A DNA stretch of 64,000 nucleotides. It comes from CAIKMD01 sp963729935 (GTDB lineage Bacteria; Pseudomonadota; Alphaproteobacteria; ATCC43930; CGMCC-115725). The stretch's first letter is position 1. Each line of letters begins with the position of its first letter. Of this stretch, positions 25,503 to 34,563 are shown one piece after another. Both the position numbers and the translations under genes were made by a program. The stretch covers positions 682,001-746,000 of the forward strand of contig CAVSPW010000004.1 in the NCBI GenBank assembly GCA_963729935.1. Direction: 5' to 3'. Under the pieces are notes generated by a model, which was not told the DNA's origin, did not search any database, and saw only the letters and a list, made by a program, of their open reading frames with translations.

Positions 25503-26819
25503 CTAATTCATCGAATAGGGCAGCCAGAGCGAGATCTGCGGGAAGGCGATGAGCAAGGTCATGATGATGACCTCGCAGCCGAGGAACCAGAAGCAGCCGC
25601 GGAAGATCGTCTCCAGCGGAATCTCGTCGCCGACGACGTTCTTCACCACATAGACGTTGAACCCGACCGGCGGGGTCAGCATGCCGATCTCGACATATTT
25701 CACGACCAGCACGCCGAGCCAGACGAGATCGAGCTTCAAGGCGGCGAACATCGGCACCAGGATCGGAATCGTGATGAGAATGATCCCCAACGGATCGAGA
25801 AACATGCCGAGGATCAGATAGATGATCGAGGTCGCGACGACGAGGAGCGTCGGATTGAGCGCCCAGCTGCCGATCATGCCGGCGAACATCGCGCCGATGC
25901 CGGCCAGGGCGAGGAGCTTCGTGTACATCACGGCGCCCATGCCGACGAAGAAGAGCTGCGCCGTCGTCGTCATCGCGTCCTGAAGACTGGCGAGAAATTT
26001 CTCGAAGCTCAGGGTGCGCTGGAACAGGCCGATCGCGGTCGCGAGCAGCGCGCCGCCGGCGCCCGCCTCTGTCGGCGTCACGACGCCCCCATACATGCCG
26101 CCGATGATGCCGAGAATGAGGACGATGAGCGGCCAGATCTCCTTGAGCGAATCGACGCGCTCGCGGCGCAAGGCGGCGCGATCCGTGACCACGATCAAGG
26201 GCGCGAGGGCGGGGTTGAGACGGCAGCGGATCACGAGCATCGCCGAATAGATCGCCGCCGTCAGCAGCCCGGGGATGATTCCGGCGATCAACAGCTGAAC
26301 GATCGAGACCTGCGCGAAGATGCCATAGAGCACGAAGAGAATGCTGGGCGGGATGAGCGCCGCCAAGGTGCCGGCGCTGGCGACCACCCCGGCCGCGAGC
26401 CCCTTGTCGTAGCCCTGACGCAGCATCTCCGGGATGGCGAGCCGCGCCATCGCGGCGGCCGCGGCGACGCTTGAGCCGCAAGCCGCGGCAAAGCCGGCGC
26501 AGGCCATGTTGGTCGCAACCGCGAGCCCGCCATGCATGCCGCCGAACCACAGCCGCGCCGCGCGGAAGAGCGACGCGCTGATGCCCGAATTGTTGGCGAG
26601 CGCGCCCATCAGCAGGAACATCGGGATCGCCGTCAGATCCCAATTGGCGGAAAACACGAAGGGCGTCTCGCGCAACACGCTCATCGCGACGTCGAAATCG
26701 CGCAAGATCCAGAAGCCGATCAGCGAGACACCGCCGAGCGCGACGCCGATCGGCACGCGCAGCCCGATCAGGATCAGGATCGAGGCGAGGCTGATCGTCG
26801 AGACCCAGACGGCGTCCAT
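25503..26819 (-). CDS. dctM: TRAP transporter large permease
   Basis: A 438-residue inner-membrane protein with many hydrophobic segments, the ion-coupled translocation subunit of a tripartite ATP-independent transporter. The N-terminus reads LILIGLRVPIGVALGGVSL; FLLMGALANNSGIS and ACSGSSVAAAAAM-like wording (GFAAACGSSVAAAA) are family marks, and GGVVTPTEAGAGGALLATAI is the characteristic TEA motif before the second half. It follows dctQ with 13 bp between them. Together with dctQ and dctP it makes a full system in the order P-Q-M. Substrate is probably an organic acid. Confidence 0.93.
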   Translation of the reverse strand: MDAVWVSTISLASILILIGLRVPIGVALGGVSLIGFWILRDFDVAMSVLRETPFVFSANWDLTAIPMFLLMGALANNSGISASLFRAARLWFGGMHGGLAVATNMACAGFAAACGSSVAAAAAMARLAIPEMLRQGYDKGLAAGVVASAGTLAALIPPSILFVLYGIFAQVSIVQLLIAGIIPGLLTAAIYSAMLVIRCRLNPALAPLIVVTDRAALRRERVDSLKEIWPLIVLILGIIGGMYGGVVTPTEAGAGGALLATAIGLFQRTLSFEKFLASLQDAMTTTAQLFFVGMGAVMYTKLLALAGIGAMFAGMIGSWALNPTLLVVATSIIYLILGMFLDPLGIILITIPILVPMFAALKLDLVWLGVLVVKYVEIGMLTPPVGFNVYVVKNVVGDEIPLETIFRGCFWFLGCEVIIMTLLIAFPQISLWLPYSMN

Positions 26820-26832
26820 CGGGCGATCGCTC

Positions 26833-27330
26833 TCAGCGCGCCCGCGCGCGCGTTACGTCGCGCACGAGCCGGACGAGCATGTAAAGCACCATCAGCCCGC
26901 CCGCGAGCGGCAGCAGCCATCGGCTGGGCCAGACCGGAATGAAGACCGTTCCGGCCTGCCAGACCTCGCCCGCCTCGGTCTGATGCGCCGCGCGAAGAAA
27001 GGTCTCCCAGGTGAAGACCGACACATAGACGATGGTCAAAAGCTCCGCCGCCGGTTCGAGGAAGGCGTTCACCTTTGCCGGCAAGAGCCGCGCGAACAGC
27101 TCGACGCGGATGTGATTGTTGCCGCGCGCGATCCAGGCCCAAGGGAGATAGGCCGCCGCCACCATGTAATAGGCGGAGACGATCTCCGTCGTGCCCGAGA
27201 GCGGATGGTTGAGGACGGTGCGCCCGGCGACGTCGGCGCTGATATGAAGCATCATCAAGAGGCCGGCGAGAAGCGCGATCCACAACAAGGCGTGGATCGG
27301 GATCTCCAGCCATTTGAGCAGGCGATCCAT
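26833..27330 (-). CDS. dctQ: TRAP transporter small permease
   Basis: A 165-residue protein with four hydrophobic segments (about 13-33, 48-68, 88-110, 132-152). Marks of the DctQ family are ISADVAGRTVLNHPLSGTTE, residues about 30-49, and WAWIARGNNHIRVELF. It stabilises the large permease in the inner membrane. It lies between dctP and dctM on the same strand. The ATG at 27330 is followed by a hydrophobic helix, as expected. Confidence 0.9.
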   Translation of the reverse strand: MDRLLKWLEIPIHALLWIALLAGLLMMLHISADVAGRTVLNHPLSGTTEIVSAYYMVAAAYLPWAWIARGNNHIRVELFARLLPAKVNAFLEPAAELLTIVYVSVFTWETFLRAAHQTEAGEVWQAGTVFIPVWPSRWLLPLAGGLMVLYMLVRLVRDVTRARAR

Positions 27331-27350
27331 CGGGTTATTTCACCGCGTCG

Positions 27351-27441
27351 CACAGCCGGCGCGCGAGCGCGGGCGTCGTGCGAAGCGACAGGCCGAAAAG
27401 CTTGAGCGCGCAGCACAGCCGGCGCGTGAGCGCCGGCGTCG
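27351..27441. repeat. direct 28-bp repeat in the dctP-dctQ gap
   Basis: CACAGCCGGCGCG begins two 28-bp copies at 27351-27378 and 27414-27441, matching at 26 of 28 positions, 63 bp apart. They sit in the 138-bp gap between dctP and dctQ. The copies are GC-rich and could fold in the transcript, for example to set DctP level above the membrane subunits, but nothing shows this directly. Confidence 0.5.
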
Positions 27442-27468
27442 CCGCGATGCGAGACGCTTGGGAAACGG

Positions 27469-28599
27469 TCACAGCTTTGCGGGATCGACTTTCGCGTAGA
27501 CCTCGGTCCAGATCGCGTCCGTGAATTTATCGATATCGCGGCCGATGCCTTTGGACAGGCCGCTCCATTTCTTCAGCGCGGCCGCATAGGCGTCGAGAAT
27601 TGCGCCGGGATCGGCGACGCCGAATTTCTTGGCGTCGGCGACGTTCTTCTCGCGCTGCACCTTGTCGAATTTCGCGACCAGCGCGTCGAAATCCTGAGGA
27701 TCGCTCACTTTCAAGACCTGAAGTCCCTTGTCCTTTTCGAGGGCGCCGAGGATCTCGTGGTCCTCGTCGATGAACTGCCCGATCGCGAGGCTCGCGCTGA
27801 TTTGCGCGGCGTATTTCATGTGGATCGTCTTCTGCTCCGGCGTGAATTTGTTCCAGGCGTCACGGTTCATCATCAACCCGATCGCCGGACCGGTGATGCC
27901 GAGCGGATAGTCGGTCTGATACTTGGCGAAATCGGCGTAGCCGAATACCTTGAGCCAACTATTGACGCCGAACTGGCAATCCATTCCGCCGCGCTGCAGC
28001 AGGTTCACCGCCTCCGACAGGGTCGCCGCGATCGGAACCGCGCCGGCCATGCTCATCAACGCCGCCGAGCCGCCGGTCGCGCGCACCCGCTTGCCCTTTA
28101 GATCTTCCATCGACTTCACCGGCTCGCGGCAAGCGAGCTTGTAGGCCGAGGTCGTCCAGCCGGCGAGCGGAACGAGATTCGCCTTCTTGAATTCGGCGAT
28201 ACAGGAGGGGCAATGCAAGGTCACGGTCTCCAGCGCCGCACCCGTCGCCGCGACCACGTCCTCGCCGAAGACGACGGTCGAATAGATCGCCGTCACGGAG
28301 GGCGCGAGATTGGGCACATAGGTCGAGATGCCGAGCCCTGCCTGAATCAGGCCATCGGCCGCGGCTTGATAGGTGGCCTTGGGATCGGCGAGCTGCCCGC
28401 CCGGAACGAGCTTCCAGGTGATCGCGCCCTTCGTGTCCTTGGCGATGCCGGCAAAGGCCTTGGGCAGGGCCACGCGGTTGAGATATTCGCCGGCCGGCGG
28501 CCAGGAGCCATAGACGAGCTCGGCGGCCGATGCCGCGCCGATTTGCAGCGCCAGGACGAGCCCGGCCGCGCTCATGACAATGCCACGCAGGATATTCAT
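27469..28599 (-). CDS. dctP: TRAP transporter substrate-binding protein
   Basis: A 376-residue periplasmic receptor of the DctP family. The signal peptide covers residues 1-26 and ends IGAASAA. The mature protein opens with LVYGSWPPAGEYLNRVALP, shows PGGQLADPKATYQAAADGL, and carries KGKRVRATGGSAALMSMAG in the middle, where DctP proteins have their ligand arginine region (residues about 168-185). The first gene of the dctPQM set. The ligand is likely a carboxylate, by family. Confidence 0.9.
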   Translation of the reverse strand: MNILRGIVMSAAGLVLALQIGAASAAELVYGSWPPAGEYLNRVALPKAFAGIAKDTKGAITWKLVPGGQLADPKATYQAAADGLIQAGLGISTYVPNLAPSVTAIYSTVVFGEDVVAATGAALETVTLHCPSCIAEFKKANLVPLAGWTTSAYKLACREPVKSMEDLKGKRVRATGGSAALMSMAGAVPIAATLSEAVNLLQRGGMDCQFGVNSWLKVFGYADFAKYQTDYPLGITGPAIGLMMNRDAWNKFTPEQKTIHMKYAAQISASLAIGQFIDEDHEILGALEKDKGLQVLKVSDPQDFDALVAKFDKVQREKNVADAKKFGVADPGAILDAYAAALKKWSGLSKGIGRDIDKFTDAIWTEVYAKVDPAKL

Positions 28600-28755
28600 C
28601 GTCGTCTCCCCCTTCAGGCGTCTTCTCGTTCATTAGCTCAGATTATCAGCTTATCGCGCGGCGCGGCGCGGACCAAGAAAGAAACACGCGGCGTTTGATT
28701 TTACGCGTCCTGCCCAACTTCCCCGAAATTTTCGAATTGGGCGAAGCGAGCCGGA

Positions 28756-30411
28756 TCAGCCCACACCCTCCACCACCGGAAGCAGAAGCTGAGAGGGATA
28801 GCGCGCATTGTGATGGATCGTGTCGCGCCCGACCTTGTCGGGCGTATAGGGATGCGCGAAGACGCCTTCGGTGACGCTCGAATCGCCATTGGCCAGTTCG
28901 AGCCGGATGCGGCTGCCCGCCTTGAAACGATAGGCCGTCGGCATCACCGCGATGGTGAATGGATAGATGCGACCCGGCACGATCGGTTCCTTCTTCGTGA
29001 AGGCGTAATGCGGCGCGTGCGGGCGCGAGAGTTTCTTGTCGATCGCGCGCATCGAGGCTCGGAGCCAGCCCTTGGTGACGATGCGCGAGCGCGGCTGAAG
29101 ATCGCGTGCGCGCTCCCCGGGCTCTTGCGCGAATTGCTCGGAGAGCTTCACGAAGAAATCCGTGTCGTCGCGGCTCGATGAGGCGTGTAGCACGAGCTCG
29201 ATCGGGCCGGCGAGCTCGACATCGCGTTCGAGGGGCGCCGTCGTGAAGGTGAGCACGCGCCGCACCGGATCGGGCCGTCCGTCCTTGCCGAAGCCGACGA
29301 CGCCCATGCGCCAGCCGGCATTGGGGTAATCGAAGATGGTCTCGCCGCCCGCATCGTCGGGCGCGGTCGCCGAGAGCGCGCCGTCATTGAGCGAGGTCAC
29401 GCTGCCCGTCGGCCCATGGCCCAAATAATAAGGCACGTAGCGCGGACCGGGCGGCGGCCAGGTCCGGGCGCTCTCGAAGCGGTCGGCGCCGGTGACGAAA
29501 TAGCGCACCGGCGGCTCGTCGAGATAAGACGTAGGCCTGCCCTTCAGATAACAATCGTAAAAGGGCAGCAGATATTTTTCGTGAAACGCGACGCTCGAAT
29601 AATCGGCGACCGCGGCATAAAGATCGGAGGAGCCGAAGACGAGGAGCTTCTTCGGGCCGCCGGCGCGCTGGAAGCCGACGATGTTGCCGTTCAAATGCAG
29701 ATCGACCTTGCTCCAGACCCCGATCGAGAACACGGGCGCCTTGATCTTCGAAAGCTTTTCCGCGGCCGCACGCTCCTTCCAGAACGCGTCGTAGAGCGGA
29801 TGGCGCTTCACCCGCGCCGGGTAATCCCATTCGACGAAGCGCGGCCTGGCGCCGTTGGGATAGGCGTTGAGGGTGCGCACCTGATCCCACCAGCTGGTCG
29901 GATAACTGCCGGGGATGCCGCCGGTATAGGCGCTGTCGCGATAGGTGTCGATGTGCCCGTCATAGGGCGCGACGCAGCCGAGATGCGGCGGGTTCTGCGT
30001 CGCCATGAACCATTGCGAGCGCGCGAAATAGGATTGGCCGATGCCGCCGACTTTGCCGTTGCACCAGCTCTGGCGCGCGAGATATTCGACGACCTCGTAG
30101 AGATCGCGCTGCTCGCGCTTGGATTGATAGATGTATTCGCCGCCCGATCGTCCCGTGCCGCGCACATCCATGTGCACATAGGCATAGCCTTGATCGAGAT
30201 ACCACGCGATCGGCCCGGTCTCGCGCCAGAGAAAGAGCGGAATGGCGGGCGCGGCGTCGTTGTCGAAGCGATAGGGCGAGGCCGCGAGGAGTGCCGGGAA
30301 CTTCTCCTTGCCCGGCGGCAGGAACAGCGCCGCCGCGATCTTGACGCCGTCGCTCATCGGAATCGAGATGATGCGCGACGGCGTCACCGGCTCGTCGTCG
30401 GAAGCCGCCAT
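28756..30411 (-). CDS. CocE/NonD-family hydrolase (X-Pro dipeptidyl-peptidase fold)
   Basis: A 551-residue serine hydrolase with an alpha/beta-hydrolase N-terminal half and a C-terminal jelly-roll. Opening IISIPMSDGVKIAAALFLPP and GYAYVHMDVRGTGRSGGEY are typical. The nucleophile region reads KVGGIGQSYFARSQWF (about residues 124-139), with serine in the GxS turn; the catalytic aspartate and histidine lie further on but I cannot place them securely. C-terminal LVLHASSSRDDTDFFVKL is the jelly-roll signature. No signal peptide. The start is 3 bp after the stop of a binding-protein gene, so transport and hydrolysis of an ester or amide may be linked. Confidence 0.86.
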   Translation of the reverse strand: MAASDDEPVTPSRIISIPMSDGVKIAAALFLPPGKEKFPALLAASPYRFDNDAAPAIPLFLWRETGPIAWYLDQGYAYVHMDVRGTGRSGGEYIYQSKREQRDLYEVVEYLARQSWCNGKVGGIGQSYFARSQWFMATQNPPHLGCVAPYDGHIDTYRDSAYTGGIPGSYPTSWWDQVRTLNAYPNGARPRFVEWDYPARVKRHPLYDAFWKERAAAEKLSKIKAPVFSIGVWSKVDLHLNGNIVGFQRAGGPKKLLVFGSSDLYAAVADYSSVAFHEKYLLPFYDCYLKGRPTSYLDEPPVRYFVTGADRFESARTWPPPGPRYVPYYLGHGPTGSVTSLNDGALSATAPDDAGGETIFDYPNAGWRMGVVGFGKDGRPDPVRRVLTFTTAPLERDVELAGPIELVLHASSSRDDTDFFVKLSEQFAQEPGERARDLQPRSRIVTKGWLRASMRAIDKKLSRPHAPHYAFTKKEPIVPGRIYPFTIAVMPTAYRFKAGSRIRLELANGDSSVTEGVFAHPYTPDKVGRDTIHHNARYPSQLLLPVVEGVG

Positions 30412-30414
30412 GCT

Positions 30415-31434
30415 TTAGGAGCCGCCGAGCCGCTTGGCCGCTTCCTCGACCGGTCCGAGATCGACATATTTCGGCGCGACCTTCAGGGTCTGCTTGATGA
30501 GGCCATATTTCAGTTCGACGTCGAGCGCATGCTGCGTCGCCGCGACATCGGGCCGCGCGTCCGGATCGTGATAGGAATCCTCTTTCGAATAGACATATTC
30601 GAGCGTTTCGGGCGGCGCCTTCGTCACGGCCGCGCAGATCGCCACGGCCTCGGCGTGATGCGCGGGATCGATCAGGTAGCGCACCGCGCGGATATGATCT
30701 TCGAGAAAGTCGACGACCGCCGCCCGGTGCGCGGCGAGCACCTCGGCGCGCATCGCCCAGAGCACCGCCTGGATGCGGCCCTCGCCGTCCTTCGCCTGAA
30801 AGAGGATGCGGTATTTGCCGTCCTTCAGCATGTGATGGAATTTGGGCAAGAGGTTGATCAGATCGACTTTGCCCTCGTCGAGCATCGCCGGCATGGTGTT
30901 GAAATTCACCTCGACGCTGGTGAAATCCTTGTCCGAAAGCCCGTGCTTGCGCAGCACGATCCGCATCGCCGAATCGCCGAAGGAGCCGATGGCGTTGGTG
31001 CCGACGATCTTGCCCTTCAGATCCTCGACCTTGTGGATGGGCGCGTCCTTGCGCACCGCGTAGGTGATGCTCGAATGGCCGGGCACGCCGTCCTGGAAAA
31101 CATCGGCGATCATGCGCACGTCGAGATGGGCGTTCGCCACCGCAAGCGCCAAGGCCTCGGGGCCGAAGGCCGCGATCTCGAGATCGTTGGTTGCAAGCGC
31201 CGTGATCTGCGGCGTCGTCCCCCGGAAGTGAATGCCCTCCGCGACATAGCTCTTGCCGAAATTGGGGAAGAGCTCCGGATGGCGGTTGTGCAGCTCGTCG
31301 ATGATGGGTTGCATATGCGTCGGCGTCGTCACCCAGCCGATGCGAATATGATAAGGATCCGCGCTGGCCGCGGATGCCAAGCCGATGCCGCAAGCGATGA
31401 CGGCTGCTGCGCAATATTTCAGCGTCGATGCCAT
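30415..31434 (-). CDS. periplasmic ABC-type substrate-binding protein (NMT1/TAXI-like)
   Basis: A 339-residue exported binding protein with a signal peptide covering residues 1-25 (ending SAASA). The mature part begins YHIRIGWVTTPTHMQPI, then ALATNDLEIAAFGPEALAL and DLKGKIVGTNAIGSFGDSA, the common pattern of these two-lobe receptors. PAMLDEGKVDLINLLP marks the hinge region. Membrane components are absent. It is translationally coupled to the CocE-type hydrolase 3 bp downstream, so the ligand may be the substrate or product of that enzyme. Confidence 0.84.
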   Translation of the reverse strand: MASTLKYCAAAVIACGIGLASAASADPYHIRIGWVTTPTHMQPIIDELHNRHPELFPNFGKSYVAEGIHFRGTTPQITALATNDLEIAAFGPEALALAVANAHLDVRMIADVFQDGVPGHSSITYAVRKDAPIHKVEDLKGKIVGTNAIGSFGDSAMRIVLRKHGLSDKDFTSVEVNFNTMPAMLDEGKVDLINLLPKFHHMLKDGKYRILFQAKDGEGRIQAVLWAMRAEVLAAHRAAVVDFLEDHIRAVRYLIDPAHHAEAVAICAAVTKAPPETLEYVYSKEDSYHDPDARPDVAATQHALDVELKYGLIKQTLKVAPKYVDLGPVEEAAKRLGGS

Positions 31435-31672
31435 TGAGCCCTCCCCGGTGATCGCTTGTTAGGGATGCGATCCTGAGCAAAGCCTAACACAGGAGCAGCC
31501 GGGGGCGAGCGAAAATTCGGCCGCGATGGCCCGGATGGGGGCTGCCGTCATCTCAAGGCAGCGATCGGCGAACGGGGCGACCGGCGCGATGCCGCGCGGA
31601 GTGTCGGCAGCGAAGGGCGCCACCGGCAACCGGCGATACGGTGACGAGATCCTGGTGGCGCCCTGGCGTTCT

Positions 31673-33173
31673 TTACATGGCGCGGACACGCAGCAGGAAC
31701 TGATCCACCTTCTCCTCAAGACCGCCGGCTTGTTGCGACAGGTTTTGCGCGACATCGAGAACCGTGGAGGTCGATTGGCCGGTTTCCTTCGCCGCCTCGC
31801 TCACCCCGGTGATGTTGACCGAGACCTCTTTCGTTGCCGCCGACTGCTCCTCGACCGCGCTCGAGATCGAGGTGCTGATCTCGCTGACCTTGGTGATGAT
31901 CTTGGCGATCTCCTGGATGGCGCCCGCCGTGGCCTGGCTCGAACTCTTGGATGCCTTTGATTTGCTGTTCGATCTCCTCGGTCGCCTTCGCCGTCTGATT
32001 GGCCAGCGACTTCACCTCCGACGCCACCACGGCGAAACCCTTGCCGGCCTCGCCGGCACGCGCGGCCTCAATGGTCGCGTTGAGCGCCAACAGATTCGTC
32101 TGGGCAGCGATATCGGTGATGATCTGGGTCACTTCGCCGATCTTCTGTGCCGCGGTCAGTAGCCCGCCGACCATCTGCTCGGATTTGCGCGCCTCGGCAA
32201 CGGCGGTGCCCACGACCCGCGAGGATTCGGCGATTTGGCGCGCGATCTCGTTGACCGACGCGGCCAATTCCTCCGAAGCCGCCGACACGGTCGAGGATTG
32301 CTGGTTGGTCTGCTCCGCGGAGCTGGCCAGGGATTGCGCGGTCGATTTCATTTGCTCGGCGGAGGACGCGACGGTCTGGACCGTCGCCTTCACGCCGGTC
32401 TCGAATTCGGCGGCGAGCGCCGCGTTCTCGTACTTGCGCTTGGTCAAGTCGGTCGCGAATTTCACGACCTTCCAAGGCCGGCCGTTCAGATCCAGGATGG
32501 GATTGTAAGAGGCCTCGATCCAGATTTCCTTGCCGCCCTTGCCGACCCGCTTGAATTGCGCGGCCTGGAATTCGCCGCGCCGCAGCTTCTCCCAGAATTG
32601 GCGATACTCGGCGCTGTCGCGGTAAAGCGGCTCGACGAACATGCTGTGATGCTTGCCTTTGACCTCGGCCAGCGTGTAGCCCAGGGTCTTCAGGAAATTC
32701 TCATTGGCGGTGATGATCGTGCCGTCGAGTTCGAATTCGATCACGGCCTGCGACCGGCCGATCGCTTCGACTTTGCCGGAAAGGTCGGCAAACACGGCCT
32801 TCGGCTTGGAGACATCGGTCGCGTATTTCACCACCTTGAACGGCTTGTCGCCGCGCATCAACGGGTTATAGGAGGCCTCGATCCAGACCTCCTTGCCGCC
32901 TTTGCCGAGCCGCTTGTATTGCGCGGATTGAAATTCGCCGCGATTGAGCTTCGCCCAGAATTCCCGATATTCGGCGCTGTCCCCGTAGGCCGGCTCGACG
33001 AACATGCTGTGATGCTTGCCTTTGATCTCGCCGAGCGTGTAGCCCATTGCGTTCAAAAAATTCGCGTTGGCGGTGACGATGGTGCCGTCCATCTCGAACT
33101 CGATGACCGCCTGCGACTTGTCGAGTGCCGCGAGCTTTGCCGCGCTGTCGTCCGCAAACCAGGGGAGCTTCAT
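31673..33173 (-). CDS. cytosolic methyl-accepting chemotaxis protein with tandem PAS domains, frameshifted
   Basis: A soluble chemoreceptor, 499 residues if repaired. Two near-identical PAS domains (about 15-123 and 136-245) share VIEFEMDGTIVTAN or VIEFELDGTIITAN and KGKHHSMFVEP. The MCP signalling domain follows, with the hairpin tip ARAGEAGKGFAVVASEVKSL. There are no membrane segments. At 31942-31943 one extra base shifts the frame just past the tip; removing it restores SSQATAGAIQEIAKIITK through FLLRVRAM and the stop at 31675-31673. Read as given, the protein ends with about 70 unrelated Gly/Arg/His-rich residues to a stop at 31716. It may be a pseudogene or a sequencing error. Confidence 0.85.
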
Positions 33174-33272
33174 TTTCTCGACCTCGATCGGTTGCCGTGT
33201 GAGAGAGCCCGGCTCCGGGCGCCGGCGTTTAATTCGAATGCAAACATACCGAGATCGCCGCAACGCCGCTTG

Positions 33273-33407
33273 GCGCGGAGCGCCAGGTTTGAGCGCGGAG
33301 CGCCAAAAGAATGTTCAGGCGGGACAGGCGCTCGCCGCGGCGTTTTCTAGTATTTCTTGTGGAACATGGAGAAACATTACAGCGTATCATTGAGGCGAGG
33401 TCTCAAT
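33273..33407. promoter_or_regulatory. repeat and inverted-repeat sites between the chemoreceptor and araC-type genes
   Basis: The 315-bp divergent gap 33174-33488 has two exact copies of GCGCGGAGCGCCA (33273-33285 and 33293-33305), 20 bp apart, each holding a GGCGC-like palindrome core. Further on, ATTGAG (33389-33394) and CTCAAT (33402-33407) form an inverted repeat with a 7-base spacer. Either may be a binding site for the adjacent AraC-type regulator. No gene lies in the gap. Confidence 0.4.
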
Positions 33408-33488
33408 TGCGCGCGATTAACGGGCTGTCAGCGGTGCGGCATCCAGAATTGGATCACGGATGCCACGATATCCGCATGACGGAATGAG

Positions 33489-34484
33489 ATGCCACTTCAA
33501 CAGACAAGGCCCTTGGCGGCACATCCGGCGTTTGCGGCGTCGAGCCTCGACCGGCTCGCCGAGGCGGTCCAATCGCAATTGGGGGCGAAGCTCGTCAAGC
33601 TGCCGAAACACGATCGCGCGATCGACGCAAGGGCCAATCGCGTCAAATTGCGGCAAAGCGAACTGTGGTACTGCGCCTATGGCATGCCGCTGACGCTGAA
33701 GCTCCCGCACAGCAACTATGTACGGGTGCAGTTCCAGCGCCGCGGCATCGCGGCGACCTGGATGGGCAAAGACATGGTTGCCGTGACGGACACCCAAGCC
33801 TGCATTTCCTCGGGCGCCGTCGATATCGATTTCGCGGCGGATTACGAACAAGTCGTCTGGCTCGTGCCCCAACAGACGCTCGCGCAAAAGCTCGCCGCGA
33901 TGACTGGACGCCCGCTCCGATCTGGATTGGATTTCGACCCCGCTCTCGATCTCACCGAGCCGCGAGCCGCGAATCTGAAGCCGCTCCTCGACTGCCTGCT
34001 CCAGGCGGTCGACATGACCGGCACCGCGCCGTCGCCGACCGTGCTTGTCGAACTGGAACAGGCTTTCATGGCCTCGTTTCTTGCCGCGAGCCATCATGGC
34101 GGCCGCTCTTTGCTCGACAACGACGCGCCGCGTACCGCGCCCTGGCAGGTACGCCGCGTCGAAAACTATATCGAAGCCAATTGGAACCGCTCAAATACGA
34201 TCGAAGATCTCGTGGCGGTTTCGGGCACCAGCGCTCGCACCCTCTTCCGCACATTCAAGCAGAGCCGCGGCTGCTCGCCGCTCGAATTCGCCCGGCGGCT
34301 CAGGCTCGAAAATGCGCGACGCCTGCTTGAGAATCCGACCGCATCGACGACGGTCACGGAAGTGGCCTCTGCCTGCGGCTTCAACGATCTCGGCCGCTTC
34401 AGCAAGGACTTTGCCGGAACCTTCGGCGAGCTTCCGTCGGCGGTGCTCAGCCGCAACAAGGGTGCCGTCCGGGCCGTCGGTTGA
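33489..34484 (+). CDS. AraC-family transcriptional regulator
   Basis: A 331-residue regulator with an N-terminal AraC-binding-like sensory domain (about 20-200) and a C-terminal AraC DNA-binding domain (about 220-320). The latter has two helix-turn-helix units: TIEDLVAVSGTSARTLFRTF and TTVTEVASACGFNDLGRFSK, the second with the family-typical CGFNDLGRFSKDF wording. Proteins of this type in alphaproteobacteria often control aromatic or carboxylate catabolism. It diverges from the chemoreceptor gene across a 315-bp gap with repeat sites. The inducer is unknown. Confidence 0.9.
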   Translation: MPLQQTRPLAAHPAFAASSLDRLAEAVQSQLGAKLVKLPKHDRAIDARANRVKLRQSELWYCAYGMPLTLKLPHSNYVRVQFQRRGIAATWMGKDMVAVTDTQACISSGAVDIDFAADYEQVVWLVPQQTLAQKLAAMTGRPLRSGLDFDPALDLTEPRAANLKPLLDCLLQAVDMTGTAPSPTVLVELEQAFMASFLAASHHGGRSLLDNDAPRTAPWQVRRVENYIEANWNRSNTIEDLVAVSGTSARTLFRTFKQSRGCSPLEFARRLRLENARRLLENPTASTTVTEVASACGFNDLGRFSKDFAGTFGELPSAVLSRNKGAVRAVG

Positions 34485-34563
34485 CGGACGGAAAATCGAC
34501 ATTGCCGCCTCGCCGGAACGGACCGGGCTCCCCTGCCCGCGCGAAGGCCGCGCTCCGATCGCC

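Noticed and set aside
27351..27441. The repeats between dctP and dctQ as a CRISPR array.
   Set aside because: There are only two copies, they are imperfect and GC-rich, with no cas genes in the window.
31716..31940. The Gly/His/Arg-rich end of the chemoreceptor frame as a real C-terminal extension.
   Set aside because: The alternative frame gives a standard MCP end over the same bases; the extension is a frameshift product.
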